Position numbers and translations under genes: made by a program. Positions 7,190-14,820 of a stretch of 35,877 bases of DNA are shown here, piece by piece. The notes beneath the pieces were generated by a model. That model searched no databases, was not told the DNA's origin, and saw only the letters and a program-made list of their open reading frames with translations. Position 1 is the first letter of the stretch. Every line of letters begins with the position of its first letter. Source of the stretch: an uncultured Clostridia bacterium (GTDB lineage: Bacteria; Bacillota; Clostridia; Oscillospirales; Acutalibacteraceae); contig CANROX010000014.1 of the NCBI GenBank assembly GCA_947632335.1, positions 1-35,877 on the forward strand, written 5' to 3'.

Positions 7190-9559
7190 TTATCCCCTTA
7201 AATTAACTCCGATTTCCTTTAGATTTTCAATTATTTTATCCATAATTTCCTGTACTTCGGCGGAGGATAATGTTCTCTCATTTGAAGAAAATTCAAACCT
7301 TATTGTCATACTGTGGATTTCCTCTGTATCGTATGTGTCTACAATTCTTGTGTTTTTCAGAATTTCCTGTCCAATCCCTTTCCAACATTCCTTCAGATTG
7401 CTGTAAAGTGTGCCTTCATTAAGGTCAAGGCTAAGGTCGTATGTCATTGGAGGGAATTTTGAGGGTTCATCATAGATAATACTGTTATTCTCCACTGATG
7501 CAAAGGTCTCAATGTCAAGCTCTGCAAATACAATGTTTGCCTTTTTGTCAATCTTCCTGCCTATTACCGGGTGGACAATACCCATTGTGCCAAGGTTTTT
7601 GCCGTCAATAATAACATTATTAAGATTAACAGGGTGTTCATAGGCGTGACTTGCCTGTGCCGTTACAAATGAAACCTCTCTATGTTTAAGGTCATCGGTA
7701 ATTGTAGCAATAATATCACGAAGTTTAAAGTACAGACCCTTTATATCCTGACTCTTGCTGTAAAGTGTAATTGCAAGTTTCTTTTTTTCAACACATTTGT
7801 TGTCTTTGTCAAGACCATCTACAATTCTTCCGATTTCAAAAATGCCAAAATCAGGGGCAAACCGGGTGTTTGCCTTTACCTGACAAAGCTGTGTTGGAAT
7901 AATAGACCTGCGGATTGTTTCTATGTTGGGGTTTGTAGCATTTGCAAGCCTGACATTTTCCTCTACGGGAATACCCAGAGATTTTTGCTCATCGTTATAT
8001 GCCCAGACATAGGAATGAACTTCGTGAAGATTGTACCTCTTAACAAGCATATCCTTTATTTTTTCTTCATCACTTTTGACAGTTTCTCTACGAACAGGAT
8101 AGAGGGGGGAGCGTGTTGTGTTAATATCAAAGTTATCATAACCGTAAATTCTGGTGATTTCTTCAATAATATCCGCCTTGATTGTAACATCCTTAGTTGC
8201 CCTCCATGAGGGTACTGCAACTGTAAAATCGTTGCCGTTAAGGGTAACGCCAAAGCCCAGGGATGTAAGGGTATCTACAATTTGTTCATTGGGAATTTCA
8301 ATACCTGTATACCTGTTTACAAAAGCCTTATCAAAGTTAAGCGTTATTTTATCATAACGAAAAGCGTATTGGTCGGTAAGGGCGGAAACAACCTTAATAT
8401 CTCTGTCATAATCCTTAAGGAGTTTTAAAAATCTGCCGATTGCAGTAACTGTCATTTCCGGGTCAAGGGACTTTTCATAACGCATTGAGGCGTCTGTTCT
8501 ATGTGCAAGCCTAACCGTTGACTTACGGATAGAAACAGAATCAAAGGTGGCTGATTCAAGGGTAAGGGTTGTGGTATCATCAACAATTTCTGAATCAAGA
8601 CCGCCCATAATTCCTGCTATGGCAACGGGAGTATTGTCGTTGCAAATCATAAGTGTGTTTTCGTCAATATTTCTGTCAACACCGTCAAGGGTTTTAAAAG
8701 TGAAAGGCTTGTCAAAACGCTTGATTCTGATTTTTCCCACCTTACGGGAGTCAAAGGCGTGCATTGGCTGACCCATTTCAAGCATAAGATAGTTTGTAAG
8801 GTCGGCAAGGAAGTTAATGCCCCTCATTCCGCAGTAGAAAAGTCTTATCCTCATATTAACGGGACTTACGCTCCTTTTAATATTTTCAACTTGTATACAT
8901 GAGTACCTCTGACAAAGGGGGTCTTCAATTTTCATATCTACCTTTTCAAGGGAGTCATACTGCTGTAAATCCTCTGTTTCAAGAGCTTTCAGCGGACGGC
9001 CTGCAAGGGAGGCAAATTCTCTTGCGATACCGTAGTGACCCCACAGGTCAGGTCTGTTTGTAAGGGATTTGTTGTCAACTTCAAACACAATATCGTCAAT
9101 CATATAGACGTCCTTTATGTCTGTGCCGTTGGGAACATCGTCTGTAATTTCCATAATTCCGGAGTTGTCGTCACTAATTCCTATTTCTGCCTCGGAACAG
9201 CACATACCGTTGGACATATATCCTGCAAGAGGGCGAGGTGAAATTGTAATTTCTCCAAGCCTTGCGCCTACTTTGGCAAAGGCAGTTTTCATACCGAGTT
9301 TAACATTAGGAGCACCGCAAACAACATCTGTAAGCTCATTTTCACCTATATCAACCTTGAGAAGATGAAGTTTTTTTGAATCCGGGTGGTTTTCAATGGA
9401 TTTTATTTCTGCCACAACTACGCCGGACAAATCGGAACCCTTAAAGAAAATTTCGTTTTCAACCTCTGCTGTGGAAAGGGAAAACTGATGTATAAGTTTA
9501 ACCTTGTCAAGACCGGACAAATCAACAAAGTCCTGAATCCAGTTCATTGATAAAAACAT
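7190..9559 (-). CDS. pheT: Phenylalanine--tRNA ligase beta subunit
   Basis: 789 aa, the usual length for the bacterial beta chain. In order it shows the N-terminal EMAP-type tRNA-binding domain (VVVAEIKSIENHPDSKKLHL, about 46-65), the B3/B4 editing region (RYSCIQVENI onward), the B5 domain, a catalytic-like core, and the FDX-ACB anticodon-binding domain at the C-terminus (FPPMTYDLSLDLNEGTL). It forms the alpha2-beta2 enzyme with PheS, binds tRNA-Phe and edits mischarged Tyr-tRNA. The ATG at 9559 is preceded by GGGAG nine bases away; a second Met four codons later lacks this spacing. 17 bases separate it from pheS. Confidence 0.97.
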   Translation of the reverse strand: MFLSMNWIQDFVDLSGLDKVKLIHQFSLSTAEVENEIFFKGSDLSGVVVAEIKSIENHPDSKKLHLLKVDIGENELTDVVCGAPNVKLGMKTAFAKVGARLGEITISPRPLAGYMSNGMCCSEAEIGISDDNSGIMEITDDVPNGTDIKDVYMIDDIVFEVDNKSLTNRPDLWGHYGIAREFASLAGRPLKALETEDLQQYDSLEKVDMKIEDPLCQRYSCIQVENIKRSVSPVNMRIRLFYCGMRGINFLADLTNYLMLEMGQPMHAFDSRKVGKIRIKRFDKPFTFKTLDGVDRNIDENTLMICNDNTPVAIAGIMGGLDSEIVDDTTTLTLESATFDSVSIRKSTVRLAHRTDASMRYEKSLDPEMTVTAIGRFLKLLKDYDRDIKVVSALTDQYAFRYDKITLNFDKAFVNRYTGIEIPNEQIVDTLTSLGFGVTLNGNDFTVAVPSWRATKDVTIKADIIEEITRIYGYDNFDINTTRSPLYPVRRETVKSDEEKIKDMLVKRYNLHEVHSYVWAYNDEQKSLGIPVEENVRLANATNPNIETIRRSIIPTQLCQVKANTRFAPDFGIFEIGRIVDGLDKDNKCVEKKKLAITLYSKSQDIKGLYFKLRDIIATITDDLKHREVSFVTAQASHAYEHPVNLNNVIIDGKNLGTMGIVHPVIGRKIDKKANIVFAELDIETFASVENNSIIYDEPSKFPPMTYDLSLDLNEGTLYSNLKECWKGIGQEILKNTRIVDTYDTEEIHSMTIRFEFSSNERTLSSAEVQEIMDKIIENLKEIGVNLRG

Positions 9560-9576
9560 AATAAAATTCTCCCTTC

Positions 9577-10629
9577 TTACTTGTCGTCTGTAAACTGGCT
9601 TAAAGATTTAAGACTGCCGCTGTTTAAATCTCTAATATCCTTAATACCATACTTCATCATTGCAAGTCTTGTAAGACCAAGACCAAAGGCAAATCCCGTG
9701 TACTTTTCAGAGTCAATGCCACCCTCTTTGAGAACTTCGGGGTGAATCATACCGCAGGGGCAAAGCTCAAGCCAACCGCTGTGCTTGCAGGAGGCACAGC
9801 CCTCGCCGCCGCAAATAAGACAGCTAATGTCAAGCTCAAATCCCGGTTCAACAAATGGGAAAAATCCGGGACGGAGTCTAACCTTAATGTCCTTTTGGAA
9901 AACCTGGGAAAGCATTGTTTTCATAAAGTATATAAGATTTGAAATGCTAATGTCCTTGTCTACCATAACGCCCTCCATTTGGAAAAAGGTGTTTTCGTGA
10001 CAGGCGTCGGTAGCCTCATTTCTAAAACATCTGCCGGGAAATATTGCCCTTATGGGAATATCCTTTTCAATTAGATTTTTGCCGTATTTTTTAAGAATAG
10101 CGTTCTGTGCCGCCGAAGTTTGGGATTTAAGAAGCTGTCCGTTTTCAAGGTAATATGTGTCCTGCATATCCCTTGCAGGGTGATGCTTTGGTATATTGAG
10201 GGACTCAAAACATTCATAGTCCGTTACAACTTCGGAATAATCTTCAACAGTAAATCCCATTGAACGGAAGATTTCTTCACACTGTCTTTGAACAAGTGTA
10301 ATGGGGTGGTATGAACCTCTCGTAAGGTCAACAGGCGTAGTTATATCGAACTTTGGCATAGAAGCAATTTCTGACTGAATCTCTGCCTTTTTTAGAGCCT
10401 CTGTTTTTTCTTCAATGGCATTTGCCACAGCATTTTTAAGCTGGTTTACCTTTTTGCCAAATTCTTTTCTTTCCTCGTGGGAAAGGTCTTTCATACCCTT
10501 GAGAAGACCTGTTACGCTACCTTTTTTTCCAAGATATGCAACTCTGATTTTGTCAAGGTCAACAAGATTTTTGATTTCTGAAAGGTCAGCGGAAAGCTGA
10601 TTTTTCAGATTTAAAATTTTTTCGTCCAT
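9577..10629 (-). CDS. pheS: Phenylalanine--tRNA ligase alpha subunit
   Basis: 350 aa. The ATG at 10629 is chosen because GGAGGT stands seven bases upstream; the open frame continues 55 codons further only because it runs through the T-box leader. There is an N-terminal coiled-coil arm (about 1-85, tRNA contact), then the class II aminoacyl-tRNA synthetase core with the motif 2 region FRNEATDACHENTFFQMEG and motif 3 FGLGLTRLAMMKYGI. A Cys-rich insert (CLICGGEGCASCKHSGW), known in many PheS sequences, may bind zinc. It charges tRNA-Phe together with PheT. Expression is governed by the T-box upstream. Confidence 0.97.
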   Translation of the reverse strand: MDEKILNLKNQLSADLSEIKNLVDLDKIRVAYLGKKGSVTGLLKGMKDLSHEERKEFGKKVNQLKNAVANAIEEKTEALKKAEIQSEIASMPKFDITTPVDLTRGSYHPITLVQRQCEEIFRSMGFTVEDYSEVVTDYECFESLNIPKHHPARDMQDTYYLENGQLLKSQTSAAQNAILKKYGKNLIEKDIPIRAIFPGRCFRNEATDACHENTFFQMEGVMVDKDISISNLIYFMKTMLSQVFQKDIKVRLRPGFFPFVEPGFELDISCLICGGEGCASCKHSGWLELCPCGMIHPEVLKEGGIDSEKYTGFAFGLGLTRLAMMKYGIKDIRDLNSGSLKSLSQFTDDK

Positions 10630-10641
10630 TATTAACCTCCA

Positions 10642-10904
10642 TAAAAATAAAAGTCCCGGAAAAATTTCCGGGACGAATAAAATCCGTGGTACCACCCAAA
10701 ATTTCTGTAGCAAAAAGTACAGACACTTTGCTGTCATATAACGGTGACAACCGTCAGCGCCTACTATACTGCATAATTCAGCACTGCCACTCAAAAGGGA
10801 ACTTCATCTTGCACAACAATTTTCTGCTTTCAGCCGAGGCAGAAATCTCTTTAAATGTTTTCAGCAGGACTACTTCCTCCGTCATAGTGTTAAATATCTC
10901 TATA
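10642..10904 (-). promoter_or_regulatory. T-box leader (phenylalanine) of pheST
   Basis: The conserved T-box sequence reads GGGTGGTACCACGG at 10697-10684, just before the terminator stem GTCCCGGAAA/TTTCCGGGAC (10674-10653) and its T run. Upstream are stem I elements such as GCTGAAAGCAGAAA. In the expected specifier position, GATGAAG-TTC-CCTT gives TTC (10801-10799) as the likely phenylalanine codon (part of the G-TTC run). Uncharged tRNA-Phe would pair there and with the T-box, stabilise the antiterminator and switch on pheST. T-box identity is clear; the exact specifier is inferred. Confidence 0.9.
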
Positions 10905-10933
10905 ATCTTAACATTAATGCAGAAAATTTGCAA
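10905..10933 (-). promoter_or_regulatory. Promoter of the pheST T-box transcript
   Basis: On the minus strand TTGCAA (10933-10928), a 17-base spacer, then TAAGAT (10910-10905), placed just ahead of the T-box leader. Confidence 0.6.
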
Positions 10934-11003
10934 GGGCTTTGGTATATTTTTGTTGTAATTTTTCGGGGTTTATGTTATCATTCTATAAAAGGAGAGATGA
11001 AAA

Positions 11004-11552
11004 ATGGACGGATTTTGCGAACAGGTGGTTAAGGTTAAAAGAAAACCAAAGGATAATGTGCTTGCAGTTATATATGTTTTGCTCTCTCTTGGACTTCCTG
11101 CCCTTTGTATCGCTCTTGCCTATGTTATTGTTCCTTATTTTATTTATATAGGACTTTTCGTTCTTATAGGCGGTGTTCCTCTGGCAATTCTTTTGATAAA
11201 AAATCAAAAAATTGAATTTGAATACCAGGTTGTAGATAATTTTTTGCTTGTTGACAAAATTATTGCAAAGAGAAAGAGAAAGAAAATTCTCAGGGTTAAA
11301 ATTGATGAATTTAAGTCTATTGACAAATTTAACGACAGTAACTACAGCGGCAGAAAAATTAATAAATTTTTTATTTCCGTTAATGATGTTGAAGAACAGG
11401 GTGTGTATGCCTTTAGCTTTTACAATGAGGCAAGGGGTAATTGTGCTGTGGTTATGAAACCTGACAAGAATATCCTTGAGGGTATGCGGCCCAAGCTAAT
11501 GCCTGAACTACAGCTAAAGGTTGTAAAAATGCTTAGAGGAGAAGAAATTTAA
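11004..11552 (+). CDS. Two-helix membrane protein of unknown function
   Basis: 182 aa. A short basic cytoplasmic start (EQVVKVKRKPKDN) leads into two close membrane helices (about 18-42 and 44-66), followed by a soluble domain of about 115 residues with a very basic patch (IIAKRKRKKILRVK) and a C-terminal helix. This two-helix hairpin plus beta-rich domain resembles small membrane proteins common in Clostridia (possibly the family called DUF6106, from memory). The function is unknown. RBS GGAGAG (10991-10996). nnrD starts only 17 bases after its stop, so the two are probably co-transcribed. Confidence 0.85.
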   Translation: MDGFCEQVVKVKRKPKDNVLAVIYVLLSLGLPALCIALAYVIVPYFIYIGLFVLIGGVPLAILLIKNQKIEFEYQVVDNFLLVDKIIAKRKRKKILRVKIDEFKSIDKFNDSNYSGRKINKFFISVNDVEEQGVYAFSFYNEARGNCAVVMKPDKNILEGMRPKLMPELQLKVVKMLRGEEI

Positions 11553-11569
11553 AATTTTCGGAGAAAACT

Positions 11570-12433
11570 ATGGATACTATAGATTTTGATTTTCTGAAAA
11601 AAACTATAAAGCCCCGCCCATATAATTCCCACAAGGGAAGTATGGGCTCTTTGTTTAGTATTTGTGGCAGTTACGGTATGGCAGGGGCCCAAATACTTTC
11701 ACTTAACGCAAGTCTTAGGAGCGGCATCGGACTTTTGAGAACTGCGGTTGTGGACAGTATCTATGGGATTGTGGCCCAAACTGCCCCGGAGGCTGTTTAT
11801 ATTCCGTTAAAGGGTTCGGCTAAGGGTACTTTCAGTTTTTCTGATATTGAAAAAATTACGGAGAATACCGAAAAATCAAATGCTGTCCTTATTGGCTGTG
11901 GTTTAGGGGTTAATGAGGATACGGAACAAATTGTAAAACACCTCGTTAAGAGTAGCAATAAACCAATGGTAATTGACGCCGACGGAATAAACTGTATTTC
12001 AAAGCATATACATTTACTAAAGGACAAATCCTGCAATATTATTCTTACTCCCCACCCGGGAGAAATGAGCAGGCTTACAGGACTTTCTGTTAAGGAAGTA
12101 GAGGATAATCGTCAGAAAGTTGCAGAAAATTTCAGCAGAGAGTACAGCGTAATAACTGTACTAAAGGGTGCCGACACCATTGTTACTGACGGAAAAAATA
12201 CCTTTATCAGCTATGTTGGAAATCCCGGTATGGCAACAGGAGGCAGCGGTGATGTTCTGGCAGGAGTGATAGGTTCAATTCTTGCACAGGGATATACTCC
12301 TCTTGAAAGCGCCTGTATAGGCGTATTTGCCCAGGGAAAAGCAGGGGATTATGCAAAGGCAGACCTTGGGGAAATTTCTATGCTCCCAAGGGATATAATT
12401 GATTATCTTCCAAGGGTTTTTAAAGAAGTTTAA
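11570..12433 (+). CDS. nnrD: ADP-dependent NAD(P)H-hydrate dehydratase
   Basis: 287 aa, the stand-alone carbohydrate-kinase-like domain (YjeF C-terminal type). Key motifs are KGSMGSLFSICGSYGMAGA (N-terminal, substrate side), LTPHPGEMSRLTG and the nucleotide loop NPGMATGGSGDVLAG (216-230), whose Gly-Ser-Gly-Asp is the hallmark of the family. It dehydrates the damaged cofactor forms NADHX and NADPHX using ADP. The epimerase half (NnrE), fused in many bacteria, is not present here or adjacent. It lies after the two-helix membrane protein in a likely operon. Confidence 0.93.
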   Translation: MDTIDFDFLKKTIKPRPYNSHKGSMGSLFSICGSYGMAGAQILSLNASLRSGIGLLRTAVVDSIYGIVAQTAPEAVYIPLKGSAKGTFSFSDIEKITENTEKSNAVLIGCGLGVNEDTEQIVKHLVKSSNKPMVIDADGINCISKHIHLLKDKSCNIILTPHPGEMSRLTGLSVKEVEDNRQKVAENFSREYSVITVLKGADTIVTDGKNTFISYVGNPGMATGGSGDVLAGVIGSILAQGYTPLESACIGVFAQGKAGDYAKADLGEISMLPRDIIDYLPRVFKEV

Positions 12434-12497
12434 AAACAGGAAAATTAAAACAGATGAAGTTTAAAACAAACATTTCTTAATTTCGGACGGTGATGAT

Positions 12498-12983
12498 TTG
12501 AAGAAAGGTTTGTTTTTTCTTTTTGTCATAATTTTTGTCGTTTCTGTCTTTACAGGCTGTGAAAATCCAATTCAGGTAAAAAAGGTATTTACCTCCGGCA
12601 TATATGTCAGTACAGAGGATATAGATTTCATGGGTTCTTTTAAGAGGAACAAAGACGGTGAAATTTACCTTAAGGTCACATACCCGGAAGATATAAAGGG
12701 ATATACATACCAAATAAATGATGATAAGGTGAAAATAGAATATATGGGTATAAGGGATAAATATAATATGGAGGATTTCCCAGACACAGCTCCAATCAAG
12801 GTTTTGCATAATGTCTTTGAGGATTTGGAGGAGGACAGCAGTATGAAGAAGACTGATAAGGGCTATGTAATTGATGCAGATGATTTTACTGTGACAGTAG
12901 ATAGCAAGGGCTACATAACTAATATAAAGGATGAAAAAATTGAAATTTCCTTTGTAAATCAAAAGGAAATAAAATCCACCTAA
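12498..12983 (+). CDS. Putative lipoprotein of unknown function
   Basis: 161 aa. It begins with a short signal sequence (KKGLFFLFVIIFVVSVFTGC) whose FTGC fits a lipobox, so the Cys at about 20 would be lipid-anchored. The rest is a small beta-rich domain with many charged residues and no known motif. The start is a TTG (12498) because no ATG or GTG in this frame fits; upstream GGACGGTGAT is a poor RBS. It sits between nnrD (64 bases before) and mazF (117 bases after). I do not recognise a family. Confidence 0.75.
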   Translation: MKKGLFFLFVIIFVVSVFTGCENPIQVKKVFTSGIYVSTEDIDFMGSFKRNKDGEIYLKVTYPEDIKGYTYQINDDKVKIEYMGIRDKYNMEDFPDTAPIKVLHNVFEDLEEDSSMKKTDKGYVIDADDFTVTVDSKGYITNIKDEKIEISFVNQKEIKST

Positions 12984-13100
12984 CAAGGCAGAATTAACCC
13001 CTTTAGAATTTTTCCGTAATATGTATTGTCAAAGAATAAAAGAAAAGTATTTTGGCAAAAATATTAAGGCAATACCTTTGAAAAATTCGGGAGTGATATT

Positions 13101-13457
13101 ATGACAGTTAAGCGTGGAGATATATATTATGCAGACCTAAGTCCTGTTGTAGGCAGTGAACAGGGAGGAGTAAGACCGGTACTTATTGTTCAAAATGATG
13201 TTGGCAACAAATATTCGCCAACAGTAATTGCCGCCGCCATTACTTCTCAGCACCAAAAGGCAAAACTGCCCACCCATATTGAAATAAATACCGGCAAAAG
13301 CGGACTTGCAAAGGACTCTGTAGTGCTTCTTGAGCAAATCCGTACAATAGATAAAAGAAGATTAAGAGAAAAAATGGGGGAGGTTGAGAACTACTCTATG
13401 AATAAAGTTGACGAGGCACTTTCAATTTCCTTTGGCATAGGACGGGTAACTACATAG
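13101..13457 (+). CDS. mazF: MazF/PemK-type mRNA interferase toxin
   Basis: 118 aa, close in pattern to EndoA/NdoA of Bacillus. Begins [20 protein letters not shown]; the catalytic residues expected for the family are present, R25 ([11 protein letters not shown]) and T48 (AAAITSQ). It cuts single-stranded RNA at short sequence motifs and is normally held in check by a MazE-type antitoxin encoded directly upstream. Here the preceding gene is a lipoprotein, and the 117 bases between hold no antitoxin-like frame. RBS GGGAG (13089-13093). Confidence 0.94.
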   Translation: MTVKRGDIYYADLSPVVGSEQGGVRPVLIVQNDVGNKYSPTVIAAAITSQHQKAKLPTHIEINTGKSGLAKDSVVLLEQIRTIDKRRLREKMGEVENYSMNKVDEALSISFGIGRVTT

Positions 13458-13570
13458 TATAGGAGGTACTTGGTGTAGTTATATCTGAATAATATTCCTT
13501 TTTTATAGTTTGCATTTTTGTCAATGGTTTTTTTGTACAAAAAGTTATTAAAATTTTGTAATGTAAAATA

Positions 13571-13616
13571 ACAAAATATTTGGAATTTTACTATTGCAAA
13601 CCACTATATATTGTGG
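13571..13616 (+). promoter_or_regulatory. NrdR-like operator
   Basis: CCACTATATATTGTGG (13601-13616) is a near match to the NrdR box ACACWATATATWGTGT (mismatches only in outer bases). NrdR boxes usually occur in pairs spaced by about three helical turns; a weaker candidate, ACAAAATATTTGGAAT, starts exactly 30 bases earlier (13571). The strong box fills the spacer of the downstream promoter, an ideal place for repression. Confidence 0.7.
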
Positions 13617-13622
13617 TAATAT
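13594..13622 (+). promoter_or_regulatory. Promoter of the NrdD-C-terminus-like gene
   Basis: TTGCAA (13594-13599), 17 bases, TAATAT (13617-13622). The NrdR-like box occupies the spacer. Confidence 0.6.
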
Positions 13623-13707
13623 AATAGTACGCCACATTTTTATATATGGATATCGGAGACGATTAAAAGAAATAAACCAGAAGTAGATTATAGAAAGGAT
13701 TTTGAAA

Positions 13708-14001
13708 ATGAAAATAAATGTTCACGGTAATCTCACAAAACCGGAAGTAGACGCATATGTTGCACAGTTGAAAGAAAACAACCCGGATAAGTATTTTAAG
13801 ACTATTGACATTACTGAGGACGGGGAATTTGTTGATGTGCAGTACACATATGACAAGGTTCCCTTTGAAAGAATCAGAAGAATTACAGGCTATCTTGTAG
13901 GTACTGTTGACCGTTTCAACAATGCCAAGCGTGCAGAGGTTGAGGACAGAGTTAAGCATAGTCTTTCAACTGAATGTTGTTCTATGGAAGAGATTGCGTA
14001 A
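13708..14001 (+). CDS. Small stand-alone protein resembling the C-terminus of anaerobic ribonucleotide reductase NrdD
   Basis: 97 aa from the ATG at 13708 (AGAAAGGA eight bases before; an in-frame TTG two codons earlier is less likely). Residues 55-84 (RIRRITGYLVGTVDRFNNAK, then AEVEDRVKH) match the pattern at the end of class III ribonucleotide reductase large subunits: RR..GYL.....RFN..K..E....RVKH. The N-terminal half (INVHGNLTKPEVDAYVAQLK) has no NrdD counterpart that I recognise, and the zinc CxxC pairs of NrdD are absent; only a Cys-Cys near the end (90-91) remains. There is no full NrdD or NrdG nearby. The NrdR-like box supports a role linked to deoxynucleotide supply. The exact activity is unknown. 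Confidence 0.8.
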   Translation: MKINVHGNLTKPEVDAYVAQLKENNPDKYFKTIDITEDGEFVDVQYTYDKVPFERIRRITGYLVGTVDRFNNAKRAEVEDRVKHSLSTECCSMEEIA

Positions 14002-14011
14002 ATAAACACAA

Positions 14012-14048
14012 AAAACTGACCTTTTCAAAAAGGTCAGTTTTATTTTTT
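14012..14048 (+). terminator. Terminator after the NrdD-like gene
   Basis: AAAACTGACCTTTT and AAAAGGTCAGTTTT pair across a two-to-four-base loop, followed by ATTTTTT. Confidence 0.88.
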
Positions 14049-14078
14049 GTAAAATAAACGAAAATATTAAATATAGTC

Positions 14079-14107
14079 TTGATTAATAATCAAATATGGT
14101 GTAGAAT
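14079..14107 (+). promoter_or_regulatory. Promoter of the hemolysin III family gene
   Basis: TTGATT (14079-14084), 17 bases, TAGAAT (14102-14107). Confidence 0.55.
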
Positions 14108-14147
14108 GATTTTGGAAAGGGAACAAATGAAATAGAGATGAAAACTT

Positions 14148-14792
14148 ATGTTAAAGAAAAGAAAATACACCCTTGGGGAAGAGATTTTTAGCTCTGTCAC
14201 CCATGGGGTAGGTGCTTGTCTGTCTATTGCCGGTACAGTTGTACTACTGGTTACGGCGGCAATTTATGCAAATGCCTGGGCAGTAGTCAGCAGTGCAATT
14301 TACGGGGCAAGCCTGATTATCCTATATACAATGTCCACACTTTATCATTCCTTTACAGGAAAGAGGGTGAAGAAGTTTTTTCAGATTATGGACCACAATA
14401 CCATATTCCTGCTGATAGCCGGTACATATACACCAATCACCCTTTATATACTTGGAGGTGTTATTGGCTGGGTACTTTTTGGCATAGTGTGGCTGGCGGC
14501 TGTGGTTGGCATAACCCTAAATTCAATTAATTTGGAAAAGGCAAAAATTCCATCACTTATTTGCTATATTGCAACAGGCTGGGTAATCGTTTTTGCAATT
14601 AAACCCCTAATGGCTAAAATTTCCTTTTTGTCAGGACTTTTTCTAGTGCTGGGCGGTGTGCTTTATACCCTTGGAATTATTTTCTATGTAATTAAAAGAG
14701 TAAAGTACTTCCATTCCATATGGCATATTTTCACTGTGGCAGGAAGTGCATTTCATTATTTTTCAATACTTCTATCTATTATAGAGTTATAA
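14148..14792 (+). CDS. Hemolysin III / PAQR family membrane protein
   Basis: 214 aa, about seven membrane helices. The family's conserved sites are visible: SSVTHGVGA near the start, STLYHSF, DHNTIFLLIAGTYTP and the C-terminal WHIFTVAGSAFHYFSI, whose Ser, Asp and His residues form the presumed metal site (a hydrolase-like centre as in the adiponectin receptors). The role in bacteria is not settled; the name hemolysin comes from Bacillus cereus HlyIII. The RBS directly before the ATG is poor, but a good one (GGAAAGGG, 14114-14121) serves a two-codon frame ATG-AAA-TAG at 14127-14135, so translation may restart from it. It stands alone between two terminators. Confidence 0.9.
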   Translation: MLKKRKYTLGEEIFSSVTHGVGACLSIAGTVVLLVTAAIYANAWAVVSSAIYGASLIILYTMSTLYHSFTGKRVKKFFQIMDHNTIFLLIAGTYTPITLYILGGVIGWVLFGIVWLAAVVGITLNSINLEKAKIPSLICYIATGWVIVFAIKPLMAKISFLSGLFLVLGGVLYTLGIIFYVIKRVKYFHSIWHIFTVAGSAFHYFSILLSIIEL

Positions 14793-14820
14793 AAAAAGCT
14801 CCCATCGGGAGCTTTTTTTA
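14792..14820. terminator. Bidirectional terminator between the hemolysin III gene and metK
   Basis: AAAAAGCTCCC (14793-14803) and GGGAGCTTTTT (14807-14817) with a three-base loop, flanked by A and T runs. It serves both convergent genes. Confidence 0.92.

Noticed and set aside
7682..8209. 175-aa open frame on the plus strand opposite pheT
   Set aside because: It lies wholly inside the pheT coding region, has no RBS or family motif, and follows from pheT codon bias.
10630..10794. N-terminal extension of pheS by 55 codons
   Set aside because: The open frame runs through the T-box terminator and antiterminator; a proper RBS stands before the ATG at 10629.
10953..10981. Plus-strand promoter TTGTAA-17-TATCAT for the two-helix membrane protein
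   Set aside because: The transcript would start almost at the RBS and the -10 is poor; not listed as a feature.
12477..12986. 169-aa open frame on the minus strand opposite the lipoprotein gene
   Set aside because: Hydrophobic, low-complexity translation without motif or RBS; the plus-strand frame has a signal sequence and lipobox.
12984..13100. A hidden MazE antitoxin between the lipoprotein and mazF
   Set aside because: No frame of useful length with an RBS exists there on the plus strand.
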